From: Bacteroidota bacterium
GTDB lineage: Bacteria; Bacteroidota; JABWAT01
DNA: 64,000 nucleotides
Direction: 5' to 3'
NCBI GenBank assembly: GCA_013360915.1
Contig: JABWAT010000002.1
Coordinates: 508,098 to 572,097, forward strand
In this document: piece by piece, positions 43,601 to 51,727 of the stretch
Numbering within the stretch: the first letter of the stretch is position 1
How the letters are laid out: each line of letters starts with the position of its first letter
Made by a program: the position numbers and the translations under genes
Notes under the pieces: generated by a model
Databases searched by the model: none
The model's input: only the letters and a program-made list of their open reading frames with translations
Told to the model about the DNA's origin: nothing

Positions 43601-44485
43601 TTACGAATAAATTTCATGGTTTGCACTTGCCAGTGTGTTCTTCATCAGCATGGCAATGGTCATGGGCCCGACTCCACCGGGAACAGGCGTTATCGCAGAG
43701 GCCAATGGGAAGCATCCTTCATAATCAACATCACCGGTTAGCCGGTAGCCTGATGCCTTTGTGGGATCGGGAATGCGGTTCATTCCGACATCAATGATAA
43801 CCACTCCCGGCTTGATCATGTCGGGGGTGACTGCATTCACGGCGCCGGCGGCAACCACCAGAATATCGGCCTGCCTGGTAAATTGCCCCATGTTCTTCGT
43901 ACCGGTGTGGCAGATGGTGACGGTTGCATTGCCTTTTTTGCTTTTTTGAAGTAACAGATTGGCCATGGGCTTGCCCACAATGTTGCTGCGGCCAATGACC
44001 ACGGCATGTTTCCCGTCGGGCCGGTTTCCGCTTCGGTCGAGCATTTCAAGAATTCCAGCTGGCGTGCAGGGAACGAAGCAGGGATCTCCTGTCACCAATT
44101 TCCCGGCATTAATCGGGTGAAATCCATCAACATCCTTCCGGTAATCGATGGTTTCAATCACCTTCTGCGGATTAATATGGGCTGGCAACGGCATCTGAAC
44201 CAGAATGCCATCCACCTCTGGGTGCTGATTGTAGAACCGCACGCGATCAAGCAAGTCCTTTTCTGAAACCTCCGCAGGAAGGTGATCACTGAAACTGATA
44301 ATGCCCAGTTCGGCGCAGGTTTTTATTTTTGAACCCACATAAGCCTTCGAGGCAGGGTTTTCTCCAACCAGAATGACGGCAAGACCGGGTGCCCGAAGAC
44401 CCGCTGACATCCGCCTTTCAATCCCAAGGGAAACTTCCTGTTTAATATCCTGTGAAATCTGTTTTCCGTCAATCACCTGTGTCAC
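43601..44485 (-). CDS. folD: Methylenetetrahydrofolate dehydrogenase/cyclohydrolase
   Basis: Bifunctional one-carbon enzyme, 294 residues. Substrate-site segment LVGENPASKAYVGSKIKTC contains the catalytic Tyr and Lys. ILVQMPLPAHI and DVDGFHPINAGKL follow, then the NADP-binding VVIGRSNIVGKPMANLL and the closing TPVPGGVGPMTIAML. One base separates it from the upstream phosphodiesterase gene, so they are co-transcribed. Confidence 0.96.
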   Translation of the reverse strand: MTQVIDGKQISQDIKQEVSLGIERRMSAGLRAPGLAVILVGENPASKAYVGSKIKTCAELGIISFSDHLPAEVSEKDLLDRVRFYNQHPEVDGILVQMPLPAHINPQKVIETIDYRKDVDGFHPINAGKLVTGDPCFVPCTPAGILEMLDRSGNRPDGKHAVVIGRSNIVGKPMANLLLQKSKKGNATVTICHTGTKNMGQFTRQADILVVAAGAVNAVTPDMIKPGVVIIDVGMNRIPDPTKASGYRLTGDVDYEGCFPLASAITPVPGGVGPMTIAMLMKNTLASANHEIYS

Positions 44486-44486
44486 T

Positions 44487-45284
44487 TTAAAACTCCGGAA
44501 AAAACAAACGATCGATTTTTGAAGCCTTACCGGTCATGACATCGGCCCTGATGATTACCGAGGCGAAATGCAGATCCTCTGTGGCCGGCTCATATTTGGA
44601 GGGCGAACCCAGAACAAAACGGCGTAAGGCCGCTTCCTTTTTCATGCCAATGACTGAATCATAAGGCCCCGTCATTCCGATATCTGAAATATAGGCTGTT
44701 CCTTCCGGCAGAATCCGGTTATCAGCCGTTGGGGTGTGGGTATGTGTGCCCACAACCGCACCCACCTTTCCATTCAGATACCAACCCATCGAAATTTTCT
44801 CCGCGCTGGCATCGGCATGAAAATCCACAATGATCAGCCGGGTTTCCTGCTTCATCTTGTCAATGATCCAATCGGAGGTTTTAAACGGACAGTCGATGGG
44901 ATACATGTAAGTCCGTCCCTGCAGATTCAGGACGCCGATTTTTCCTTTCCCATTGGGAATGTCATAGATTCCATAACCGTAACCCGGATTTCCTTTCGGG
45001 TAGTTCAGCGGCCGCAACAGGCGTTTATCTGATTGCCAGTAAGGGAAGATTTTGTGCTTGTCAAATGAATGGTTGCCGCCGGTAATGACATGTACACCTG
45101 CCTGATACAACCGGGAGATCATCTCTTCGTTAAGTCCGCGTCCTTCATGGAGATTCTCGCCGTTGGCGATCACAAAATCGATACGGTGTTGCTGAACAAA
45201 GCCGGGAAGAAGTCTTTCAACCGTGGTCAATCCCTGTTCGGCAATCACATCGCCGATAACCATGATCGTAATTTCAGTATTCAA
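44487..45284 (-). CDS. YmdB-family metallophosphoesterase (TIGR00282)
   Basis: 265 residues. Family motifs with metal ligands are VIGDVIAEQG, VIANGENLHEGRG, TGGNHSFDKH and GTHTHTPTADNRILP. B. subtilis YmdB hydrolyses cyclic nucleotides and influences biofilm formation, usually next to rny; here the neighbour is folD. TTG 45284 overlaps the upstream stop (TTGA) and lies behind an AAGGAA ribosome-binding site; the frame is open further upstream but would deeply overlap the neighbour. Confidence 0.9.
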   Translation of the reverse strand: MNTEITIMVIGDVIAEQGLTTVERLLPGFVQQHRIDFVIANGENLHEGRGLNEEMISRLYQAGVHVITGGNHSFDKHKIFPYWQSDKRLLRPLNYPKGNPGYGYGIYDIPNGKGKIGVLNLQGRTYMYPIDCPFKTSDWIIDKMKQETRLIIVDFHADASAEKISMGWYLNGKVGAVVGTHTHTPTADNRILPEGTAYISDIGMTGPYDSVIGMKKEAALRRFVLGSPSKYEPATEDLHFASVIIRADVMTGKASKIDRLFFPEF

Positions 45285-46057
45285 TTGGTTGTTCCTTCCC
45301 CGGAAACCGGTAAAATGGTACCCTGATTCCACTTCTGATTGAATTCCGCAGTCAGAAGGGCGATGGTGTTGGTGTCATGAATTTCGAATCCGGAATGGGG
45401 CTGCTCGCCATACACCAAAGGGTATGCGTACAAAATCACCACCGGATCATTTAATCGGTGTCCGATAAAATAGGAAGATTCAGGAATGTGATGGTCACGT
45501 ACAATTCTGACCTGAAGTTTCTGATAAATCTCCGCTTCCATCCCGCCGGCTGTTGCTTTCTTAATCAGCGTATGCAACCGTTCCATCCGTTTCCGCTGGC
45601 GTTCCTGTTCGGCTGGGGTAACTCCATCGAACAATAAAATTCTGATCCGTTTCAGTCCACCCGACCTGAAGTTGTCAGAAAACAGGGAGAGTAGCTCATC
45701 ACTGGCCAGGGTCAGCGGGGGATTGAACATGAAAAAGTCGCGGTTGAATCCGGTCCAGACCATTTCATCCCTTGGGTTGTCGATCAGTCTGATTCTGGAA
45801 AGATTGTTTCTGGTTTCGGTGTGAATCAGGTTAATCATGTCATGGTTCTGATTCAATCCCGACTCAATCCGGTCCAGACGGGAGGAAAGCTGCCAGTTCT
45901 GTACCACGCTGTAGAAGATATACAGGCAAATGATCACAAAGAACACACCCACCAGGTTTTCATCCTCAATCAGACCCATTGAATGAAGGACGAGGGTACC
46001 GACGGCCCCGATTCCCCAGAGAATGGTTGAAAGGTGAGTTAACAGGCGGGGCATCAT
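45281..46057 (-). CDS. Membrane-anchored protein of unknown function
   Basis: Not recognised. 258 residues. Two hydrophobic segments near the N-terminus (about 10-28 and 36-53) are followed by a short coiled helix and a soluble domain of about 180 residues. A charged helix, ERQRKRMERLHTLIKKA, and strand segments such as VRIVRDHHIPESSYFIGHRLNDPVVILY are visible. The latter loosely recalls the end of a phospholipase D-like domain, but no HKD motif is present. A good promoter precedes it, and it heads the operon with the YmdB-like gene and folD. Confidence 0.65.
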   Translation of the reverse strand: MMPRLLTHLSTILWGIGAVGTLVLHSMGLIEDENLVGVFFVIICLYIFYSVVQNWQLSSRLDRIESGLNQNHDMINLIHTETRNNLSRIRLIDNPRDEMVWTGFNRDFFMFNPPLTLASDELLSLFSDNFRSGGLKRIRILLFDGVTPAEQERQRKRMERLHTLIKKATAGGMEAEIYQKLQVRIVRDHHIPESSYFIGHRLNDPVVILYAYPLVYGEQPHSGFEIHDTNTIALLTAEFNQKWNQGTILPVSGEGTTN

Positions 46058-46077
46058 GAAGAGGTTACCTTAAATGT

Positions 46078-46109
46078 TAAAATTACCAAGCTGGCAGGAC
46101 ATCATCAAA
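46078..46109 (-). promoter_or_regulatory. Bacteroidota-type promoter for the 46057-43601 operon
   Basis: On the minus strand: TTTG, exactly 20 bases, then TAATTTTA, seven of eight positions of TAnnTTTG counting free bases. Expected start is near 46071, about 14 bases before the ATG at 46057. Confidence 0.55.
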
Positions 46110-46149
46110 TCAGGATCCGCCGGCAGGCCAGAAAAGAAAAATCAGGGTT

Positions 46150-46692
46150 TCAGGGAGTGGGTCCGGTGACCGGGGTATTCCGTGTGAAGGAAACCGTCTG
46201 ACCCGTGGTGATTTCATACGTTTCACAGAACCCGCCTCTGACTTCCAGAACCTGCCGGGCAGGCTGGTCTGAGGAATATCGTTCGGTTGAAAAGGGCTGT
46301 GTGTAAGAATGAATCGTCACAATTTTTCCAGCCGAGTTTATGAAAATCATATCGAGGGTTGAGGGTGTGTTTTTCATCCAGAACGTCTGAATCATATCAT
46401 ACGGAAACAGGAACAGCATACCCTGGGTATCGGGCAACGGATCCCGGTACATCAACCCCTGTGCCCTGGACTGATCATTTTCTGCGATTTCAATCTGGAG
46501 TCGGGCCCGTTCCCGACCGGTTTCATCAGTGATGACCAATTGGCCATCATGCCGGAAAGGGATGGTTTTGACTGCCTCGGTGCGTGGTGTTGAAATGCGG
46601 GAGGAAAAATTCCCGCTCATGTATAGCAGCAGGGAGGCTACAGCCAGCAGAATGAGGACTGCCAGAATCCATTTTTTCCGGAATATTTGCAT
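46150..46692 (-). CDS. DUF192 family membrane-anchored protein
   Basis: 180 residues with one N-terminal membrane segment (about 8-26) and a DUF192 domain. The family motif is visible as RAQGLMYRDPLPDTQGMLFLFP, split around MQTFWMKNTPSTLDMIFI and VLEVRGGFCETYEI. Function of DUF192 is not settled. A TATCTTTG element on the minus strand at 46722-46729 fits a promoter position for it. Confidence 0.85.
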   Translation of the reverse strand: MQIFRKKWILAVLILLAVASLLLYMSGNFSSRISTPRTEAVKTIPFRHDGQLVITDETGRERARLQIEIAENDQSRAQGLMYRDPLPDTQGMLFLFPYDMIQTFWMKNTPSTLDMIFINSAGKIVTIHSYTQPFSTERYSSDQPARQVLEVRGGFCETYEITTGQTVSFTRNTPVTGPTP

Positions 46693-46743
46693 ACGATGCT
46701 TTCAGTTTCGACTTTCTTGTGCAAAGATAACGAAAGGCATCTG

Positions 46744-47601
46744 TTGGAAAGAACCTCCATTTTCAGACAGGCAGCACTCTGGCTGGCACTGACACGACCA
46801 CTGAACCTATCTCTGGCGCTTCTGTCTGTGATTGTGGTAAGCTGGTTGGTGGGACTGAACGACCTGTTTCTTATCTGGTCATCGTCCTTTTCCGTTCTGA
46901 TGATAACGGCGGCGGGAAACATGCTGAACGATGTTAAGGACATTGAAACAGACCGTATCAACCGTCCGGGGCGCCCATTAGTCAGTAACAGGCTGCCATT
47001 GGGCCTGGTCAGCATGGTCTGGAAACTGATGATGTCTGCTGGTCTGGTGGTTTCAGCGGTATTCCTTCCTGCAGAAGCCACGGGGCTGGCCTTGCTGAAC
47101 GCCTTTCTTCTCATTTGGTATTCATCCGGACTGAAAGGAACTCCGCTGATCGGAAATCTGGTGGTTTCCTGGTTGCTGGCGTCTGTTTTTCTCTTTACCG
47201 GGCTGGTGGCCGGCGCCTGGACGGAAACGCTATATCCGGCTCTGGTCGTTTTTTGTTTCTCTTTGCCCCGGGAACTTGCCAAAGATGCCTGTGATGAGCC
47301 AGGTGACCGATTGGCTGGTTTTGGCACGTTTCCTGTCCGGATGGGATTGCCGCTGACCAGAATTATTCTATTCGTGTTAGTATTGGTAGCCGCTTTCAGC
47401 GGACTGGTCCCTGTCTGGTCAGGTGCATGGGGAACGGGCTTTCTGTACTTGTACCTGATGGTGGTGGTCCCCGTTATGATTTTCATTCTGATTCTTGTTG
47501 GACGGGCGTCATTACCGTCCCATTTCCGCCTGCCTGCCAGTCTGTTAAAGGTGGTGATCGTGCCTGCATTGGCTGCCTTGATCGCCGGGAAACTATGGTA
47601 A
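46744..47601 (+). CDS. UbiA-family prenyltransferase
   Basis: Integral membrane enzyme of about 285 residues with roughly nine membrane segments. The first Asp-rich motif, NDVKDIETDRINRPGRPL, binds the prenyl diphosphate; a second motif is in REL-AKDACDEPGDR. This resembles the geranylgeranylglycerol-phosphate/digeranylgeranyl type and related quinone enzymes in Bacteroidota; substrate unknown. I prefer TTG 46744 (behind GAAAGG) because the ATG 46696 would be only three bases from the divergent DUF192 start and inside its promoter, but that ATG remains possible. Confidence 0.82.
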   Translation: MERTSIFRQAALWLALTRPLNLSLALLSVIVVSWLVGLNDLFLIWSSSFSVLMITAAGNMLNDVKDIETDRINRPGRPLVSNRLPLGLVSMVWKLMMSAGLVVSAVFLPAEATGLALLNAFLLIWYSSGLKGTPLIGNLVVSWLLASVFLFTGLVAGAWTETLYPALVVFCFSLPRELAKDACDEPGDRLAGFGTFPVRMGLPLTRIILFVLVLVAAFSGLVPVWSGAWGTGFLYLYLMVVVPVMIFILILVGRASLPSHFRLPASLLKVVIVPALAALIAGKLW

Positions 47602-47656
47602 GGTGGAAAGGACAACCGATTTAGGTTACCTTTGCAGAAAATAACAGGAACCCGTT

Positions 47657-49060
47657 GTGCCTTCAGACGATTTGAATGCCTCGCGGCGACGCCGGCAGGA
47701 TCCGCCACAGAAGAAAGAATTTGACCGTCATCTCGACAGACTTCTCGAGAACGGTGCGCTCACCTTTGATCCGGACCTGATCGAGGAAATGCTCGAGTTT
47801 TACATGGAGCACGACTATTTCATCGAAGCCCTTCACATTGTAAACAAGGTTCTGGAAACCTCTCCCGGCAATTCAGATTTCACCGCACGCCGTGGTGTGT
47901 TGCTCAATGACACCGGACAGTGGGAAGAAGCACTCGAGTGCTTCAATTCTGCGCTGGTTTTTAATCCTTCCGATCCTGAATTGCTTATTAACAAGGGAAT
48001 TTGCCTCGATAACCTCGGAAGTTATGAGGAGGCGCTTTCCTGCTTTATGCATGCCCTTGATCTGGATCCGGGAAATCCGGATGTCTATTTCAACCTCGGA
48101 ATCATTCATGAAAAAATGGAGGCCTGGGAAAAAGCAGTTGGGTATTTTAAACAATGCCTTGAACTGAATCCGGTTCATCGGGATGCCTCCTTCGAGCTCG
48201 GATATTGTTACGATATGATTGGTGAGAGTGCTCGTTCAGTCGAGTACTATGAAAAACAACTGGATACCGATCCGTACAATTTCAACGCCTGGTATAACCT
48301 CGGTATTGCTTTCAGCAAGCAGGAGCAGTTTGAGTCGGCGCTCCATGCATTCGACATGTCGCTGGCCATCCATGACGATTTTTCCCCCGCGCTTTTCAAC
48401 AAGGCCAACACGCTGGTCAAAATCGGTCAGTTTGCCGAATCGGTTGAAGTCTATGATGAATACCTGAAACTGGAACCGGAGGATCATGCTGCCCGGCAGA
48501 ACCTGGCAGGTGCCCTGATGGAAACAGGCAAACACAACCGGGCAATCTCTCTGCTGAAAGAAGTTCTTTCTGCAGAACCGGATAACGCCGATGCCTATTA
48601 TGCACTGGGATGCGCCCATGATGGTCTGGAACGATATATCGAAGCCTTGAATGCATTTCAGATGGCTTCCAGACTGGAACCTGCCAATCCCGATTTTATC
48701 TATGCCATTGCGGACTCTCTTTACAATCTCGGCCGGGTGGAGGAGTCACTTCCATTTTACAAACGGGTGGTCAGTGTCGATTCCACCAACCATCAGGCCT
48801 GGTTTGACCTGGCTGAAACAGCTTTTGAACTGGAATTGAACAGAGAAGCAGAGAAGGCCGTAAAAATGGCCGTCATCCAGAATAGTTCAGATTACAATTA
48901 CCGCATTCTTGCGGCTCAGATTTATTTTTCACTGGATGACAATGAAAAAGCCTGGGAACACCTCCGCCAGGCAGGCCGGATTGATCCGATCAGGATCCAG
49001 TCCTTAATTGACCAGTTGCCCGGCTTGTTTGGTGATGACTTCCGTTCCAGATTAGTCTGA
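47657..49060 (+). CDS. Tetratricopeptide repeat protein
   Basis: 467 residues, no signal or membrane segment. About eleven consecutive 34-residue TPRs run from residue 40 to 440, with clear consensus units such as AWYNLGIAFSKQEQFESALHAFD and AYYALGCAHDGLERYIEALNAFQ. An Arg-rich N-terminus (SRRRRQDPP) precedes them. Probably a protein-interaction scaffold. Start is GTG 47657, and a TACCTTTG promoter-like element lies at 47627-47634. aroE starts two bases after its stop. Confidence 0.88.
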   Translation: MPSDDLNASRRRRQDPPQKKEFDRHLDRLLENGALTFDPDLIEEMLEFYMEHDYFIEALHIVNKVLETSPGNSDFTARRGVLLNDTGQWEEALECFNSALVFNPSDPELLINKGICLDNLGSYEEALSCFMHALDLDPGNPDVYFNLGIIHEKMEAWEKAVGYFKQCLELNPVHRDASFELGYCYDMIGESARSVEYYEKQLDTDPYNFNAWYNLGIAFSKQEQFESALHAFDMSLAIHDDFSPALFNKANTLVKIGQFAESVEVYDEYLKLEPEDHAARQNLAGALMETGKHNRAISLLKEVLSAEPDNADAYYALGCAHDGLERYIEALNAFQMASRLEPANPDFIYAIADSLYNLGRVEESLPFYKRVVSVDSTNHQAWFDLAETAFELELNREAEKAVKMAVIQNSSDYNYRILAAQIYFSLDDNEKAWEHLRQAGRIDPIRIQSLIDQLPGLFGDDFRSRLV

Positions 49061-49062
49061 GT

Positions 49063-49905
49063 ATGGTCATTACCGTTCAGGAGTTCCTCGCGCTCTGCGA
49101 ACCGGATCAAGGTCCGATGCTCCTTGGAGTGGTCGGCAATCCCATCTCACATACCCGATCACCCCGTATCCAATCGCTTTTTGCCCGTGAAGCCAAATTG
49201 AACATGGACTATGTTGCCATTCAGGCTGCCGATCCGGCAGAGGTTCATCGGTTGCTCGAGGCTACCCAAACGGTTTCCCGATGCAGGGGATTCAACCTGA
49301 CCATCCCGTTTAAAGAGGTCTTGCTTTCGTACCATCCTGATTCTCTGACCATCAGAATCGGGGCCGGTAATACGGTGGTGAAGAGAAACAACCGCTGGGA
49401 ATCCACCAACACCGATTGGCAGGGTTTTCTGGCTCCGCTTTCAGGAAGGACCCTCCGGACGGCCTGCGTTCTCGGCTGGGGGGGCTCGGCACGCGCGGTG
49501 GTATATGCCTTGCAATCGGTTGGCTGTCAGGTGACTGTCATTTCCCGCCGGGATTGTCAGATTCCGGGGATACCGGTACTTCAATCGGACTACGAGTCTC
49601 CGATGATCGGGTTTTCAACTCCGGATCTGATTGTGAATACCACTCCGGTCGGCATGGCAGGTACCGGTTCAACCTTTAATCCGGATTTCCTATACTCATT
49701 GGGCAAACCGGTTCTGGCTTATGATCTCATTTACCGTCCGGCTGTGACCCCCTTCCTGGAACATTTCCGGTCGGTCGGATCTGAAACAGTGAATGGCGCC
49801 CCCATGCTTGTCGGGCAGGCTGCCTCTGCTTTTTACCACTGGTTTGGCATTCAACCTTCCGTGGAAGTGTGTCAACAGGCCATTTCGGACCTGATCGACG
49901 GATGA
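49063..49905 (+). CDS. aroE: Shikimate dehydrogenase
   Basis: Reduces 3-dehydroshikimate with NADPH in aromatic amino-acid synthesis. 280 residues. The substrate-binding part has VVGNPISHTRSP, catalytic Lys in LTIPFKE, and NTDWQGF with the catalytic Asp. The nucleotide-binding glycine loop is GWGGSARAVVYAL, followed by NTTPVGM. The usual GAVNT segment reads GAGNT. Its stop overlaps the next start. Confidence 0.94.
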   Translation: MVITVQEFLALCEPDQGPMLLGVVGNPISHTRSPRIQSLFAREAKLNMDYVAIQAADPAEVHRLLEATQTVSRCRGFNLTIPFKEVLLSYHPDSLTIRIGAGNTVVKRNNRWESTNTDWQGFLAPLSGRTLRTACVLGWGGSARAVVYALQSVGCQVTVISRRDCQIPGIPVLQSDYESPMIGFSTPDLIVNTTPVGMAGTGSTFNPDFLYSLGKPVLAYDLIYRPAVTPFLEHFRSVGSETVNGAPMLVGQAASAFYHWFGIQPSVEVCQQAISDLIDG

Positions 49906-50975
49906 TCACACTGATTCTGGCAGCTGTATTGCAGGTTTTTCTGGATGGCTATACCCTCCGGTTCGGGATGTTTCCAAGTGACAAGGCGGGTCAGAATGTC
50001 TGGATTGAACAGGTCATTGCCGGCATTGACACCACCGCCGACTGGACCGATTGGCAACGAGTCCGGATAGGATTTTCGGTGGCCGCGATGGTGGCAGGAT
50101 CTGATACCTCCCATCTTCATTCACTGGCCGGTCAGTTATGGGAAAAGCAGGGAATTCCCGTGCTTTGGGTTGACTCACCGCAGGAATACCCGGTCCCGCT
50201 GGTTCCCGTCGAAGAACCCTTGTTTGGTGTATCCTTTTTCCGCATCGGTTCCCACCGGTACTACGACTTTATTCAAAGTCACTTTTTTAAACTGGCACGC
50301 AGAACGGTGACCATCCGCGAATCGGAAGAGAACCGGAATCCGGGCAGACCGCTCCGATTGCTTGAAAAACCCCCGGCTGTGATTCCGGATCCGGTTAGCC
50401 GGTTGGCCGAATGGTCCTGGAACGGTCAGTCGTTTTCGTTAATCATTCGCTCGGACCGGAACCTGATCAGTTTTTACAGAAGCCTTCCGGTGATGGATTT
50501 CCGGTATGCGTTGAATTTCAGGTTTACAGCCGGAGATGAAAGACAATGGCTGGCCGATTTGCACCAGCTGTTTAAAAAGGAAGGGCTTGATGAATACCAG
50601 ATTGCCGAGAGCCTCAGACAGCTGATTCTTCAGGTATTTCCTTATCAGGATGACCGGTCCCTGTATGGCCGTGAACACCTTTCCTGGCCACCGGAATTGT
50701 TTTTTGCGGAAGGATCTGATTGCGAAGACCGGTCCATTCTTCTTGCATTGCTTCTGATGAATCTGACACACCTGCCCGTTTATCTGGCTGATTTTCCTGA
50801 CCATGTGAGTGTATTGATCCGTGCACCAGAAACCTGGAATGGAGATGTCTATTTCATAGATAATCAACCATATATCTATCTTGATCCGACTTATTACGAT
50901 GCCCCTTTTGGTGAAATCCCCGATCTTGTCCGGGGTCTGACTCCTGATGTACTGAAACCACAACCTTACCTATGA
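49902..50975 (+). CDS. Transglutaminase-like cysteine protease-fold protein
   Basis: 357 residues with an N-terminal signal-like segment (LILAAVLQVFLDG). The C-terminal 110 residues carry a Cys-His-Asp arrangement of the transglutaminase-like superfamily: Cys in GSDCEDRSILLALLL, His in DFPDHVSVL, Asp in YIYLDPTYYD. The N-terminal 230 residues are unrecognised and mostly beta. ATG 49902 overlaps the aroE stop; the upstream frame lies in aroE. Likely periplasmic; substrate unknown. Confidence 0.75.
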   Translation: MITLILAAVLQVFLDGYTLRFGMFPSDKAGQNVWIEQVIAGIDTTADWTDWQRVRIGFSVAAMVAGSDTSHLHSLAGQLWEKQGIPVLWVDSPQEYPVPLVPVEEPLFGVSFFRIGSHRYYDFIQSHFFKLARRTVTIRESEENRNPGRPLRLLEKPPAVIPDPVSRLAEWSWNGQSFSLIIRSDRNLISFYRSLPVMDFRYALNFRFTAGDERQWLADLHQLFKKEGLDEYQIAESLRQLILQVFPYQDDRSLYGREHLSWPPELFFAEGSDCEDRSILLALLLMNLTHLPVYLADFPDHVSVLIRAPETWNGDVYFIDNQPYIYLDPTYYDAPFGEIPDLVRGLTPDVLKPQPYL

Positions 50976-51727
50976 ATCTGTCACATCCCGGTATACGACC
51001 TGTTTATTTCCGTTCATCCCTTCATTCGGTTGTGGCCGGTATTTCGACCCGTTTGGGCGGGTTCAGTCAACCTCCGTTTCATTCATTTAACCTGGGAAGG
51101 TCGGCGGGAGAAGATCTTGGTGTGGTCAGTAAAAACCGTGAGTTGTATGCGGGTTTTTTTGGGGTGAATACCCGGCAGATGGTATTTGGTTACCAATGTC
51201 ATGGCACCTCTATTGCAGAATCTGATTGCGGCCAGGAAATACCAGATACCGATGGTTTTATGACCCGTCAACCCGGTGTTCTTCTGAATGTCTCTGTGGC
51301 AGACTGCTTTCCGGTTTGGTTTTATGATCCTTCCACGGGTTCTGTGGCTGTGAATCATTGTGGATGGCGCGGAACGGTCGGCGGCATCCAGGTTCAGCAG
51401 CTGAACCGTTTCCGGCAGATGGGTTCTGATTTATCGGCTGTTGAAGTGATTATCGGCCCCGGTATCCGGTCCTGTCATTTCCAGGTAAGGGAGGATATTG
51501 TTAATCAGTTTCCGGTTTGGTCGGTCACTGCCGGGCCGGAACCTGGCACCTGGATGGTGGATTTACCATCTATCATCCGGCGATCACTGACCGAGGCCGG
51601 ATTGCAGAACCACCAGATTGAGGATCTGAATGAATGCACAGCCTGCATGACCGACCGGTATTACTCGTTCCGTGCGGAAAAGGGAGTTACCGGCCGGATG
51701 ATGGCAGGGATTATGATCAGGTCTTAG
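50972..51727 (+). CDS. pgeF: Peptidoglycan editing factor/purine nucleoside phosphorylase, laccase-domain family
   Basis: YfiH/DUF152 family, 251 residues. Members include enzymes removing L-Ser-containing errors from peptidoglycan precursors and purine nucleoside phosphorylases. Metal-ligand motifs are GYQCHGTSI (His), VADCFPVWFYD (Cys) and VNHCGWRGTVGG (His), with IGPGIRSCHFQV. It overlaps the preceding stop (ATGA) and its 3' end overlaps convergent tnaA by 11 bases. Confidence 0.9.
   Translation: MNLSHPGIRPVYFRSSLHSVVAGISTRLGGFSQPPFHSFNLGRSAGEDLGVVSKNRELYAGFFGVNTRQMVFGYQCHGTSIAESDCGQEIPDTDGFMTRQPGVLLNVSVADCFPVWFYDPSTGSVAVNHCGWRGTVGGIQVQQLNRFRQMGSDLSAVEVIIGPGIRSCHFQVREDIVNQFPVWSVTAGPEPGTWMVDLPSIIRRSLTEAGLQNHQIEDLNECTACMTDRYYSFRAEKGVTGRMMAGIMIRS

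Noticed and set aside
46638-47708. Antisense open frame of 356 codons across the prenyltransferase gene
   Set aside because: Composition is dominated by Arg, Pro, Thr and Ser, as expected from the reverse of a membrane protein gene, and it also overlaps two neighbouring starts.
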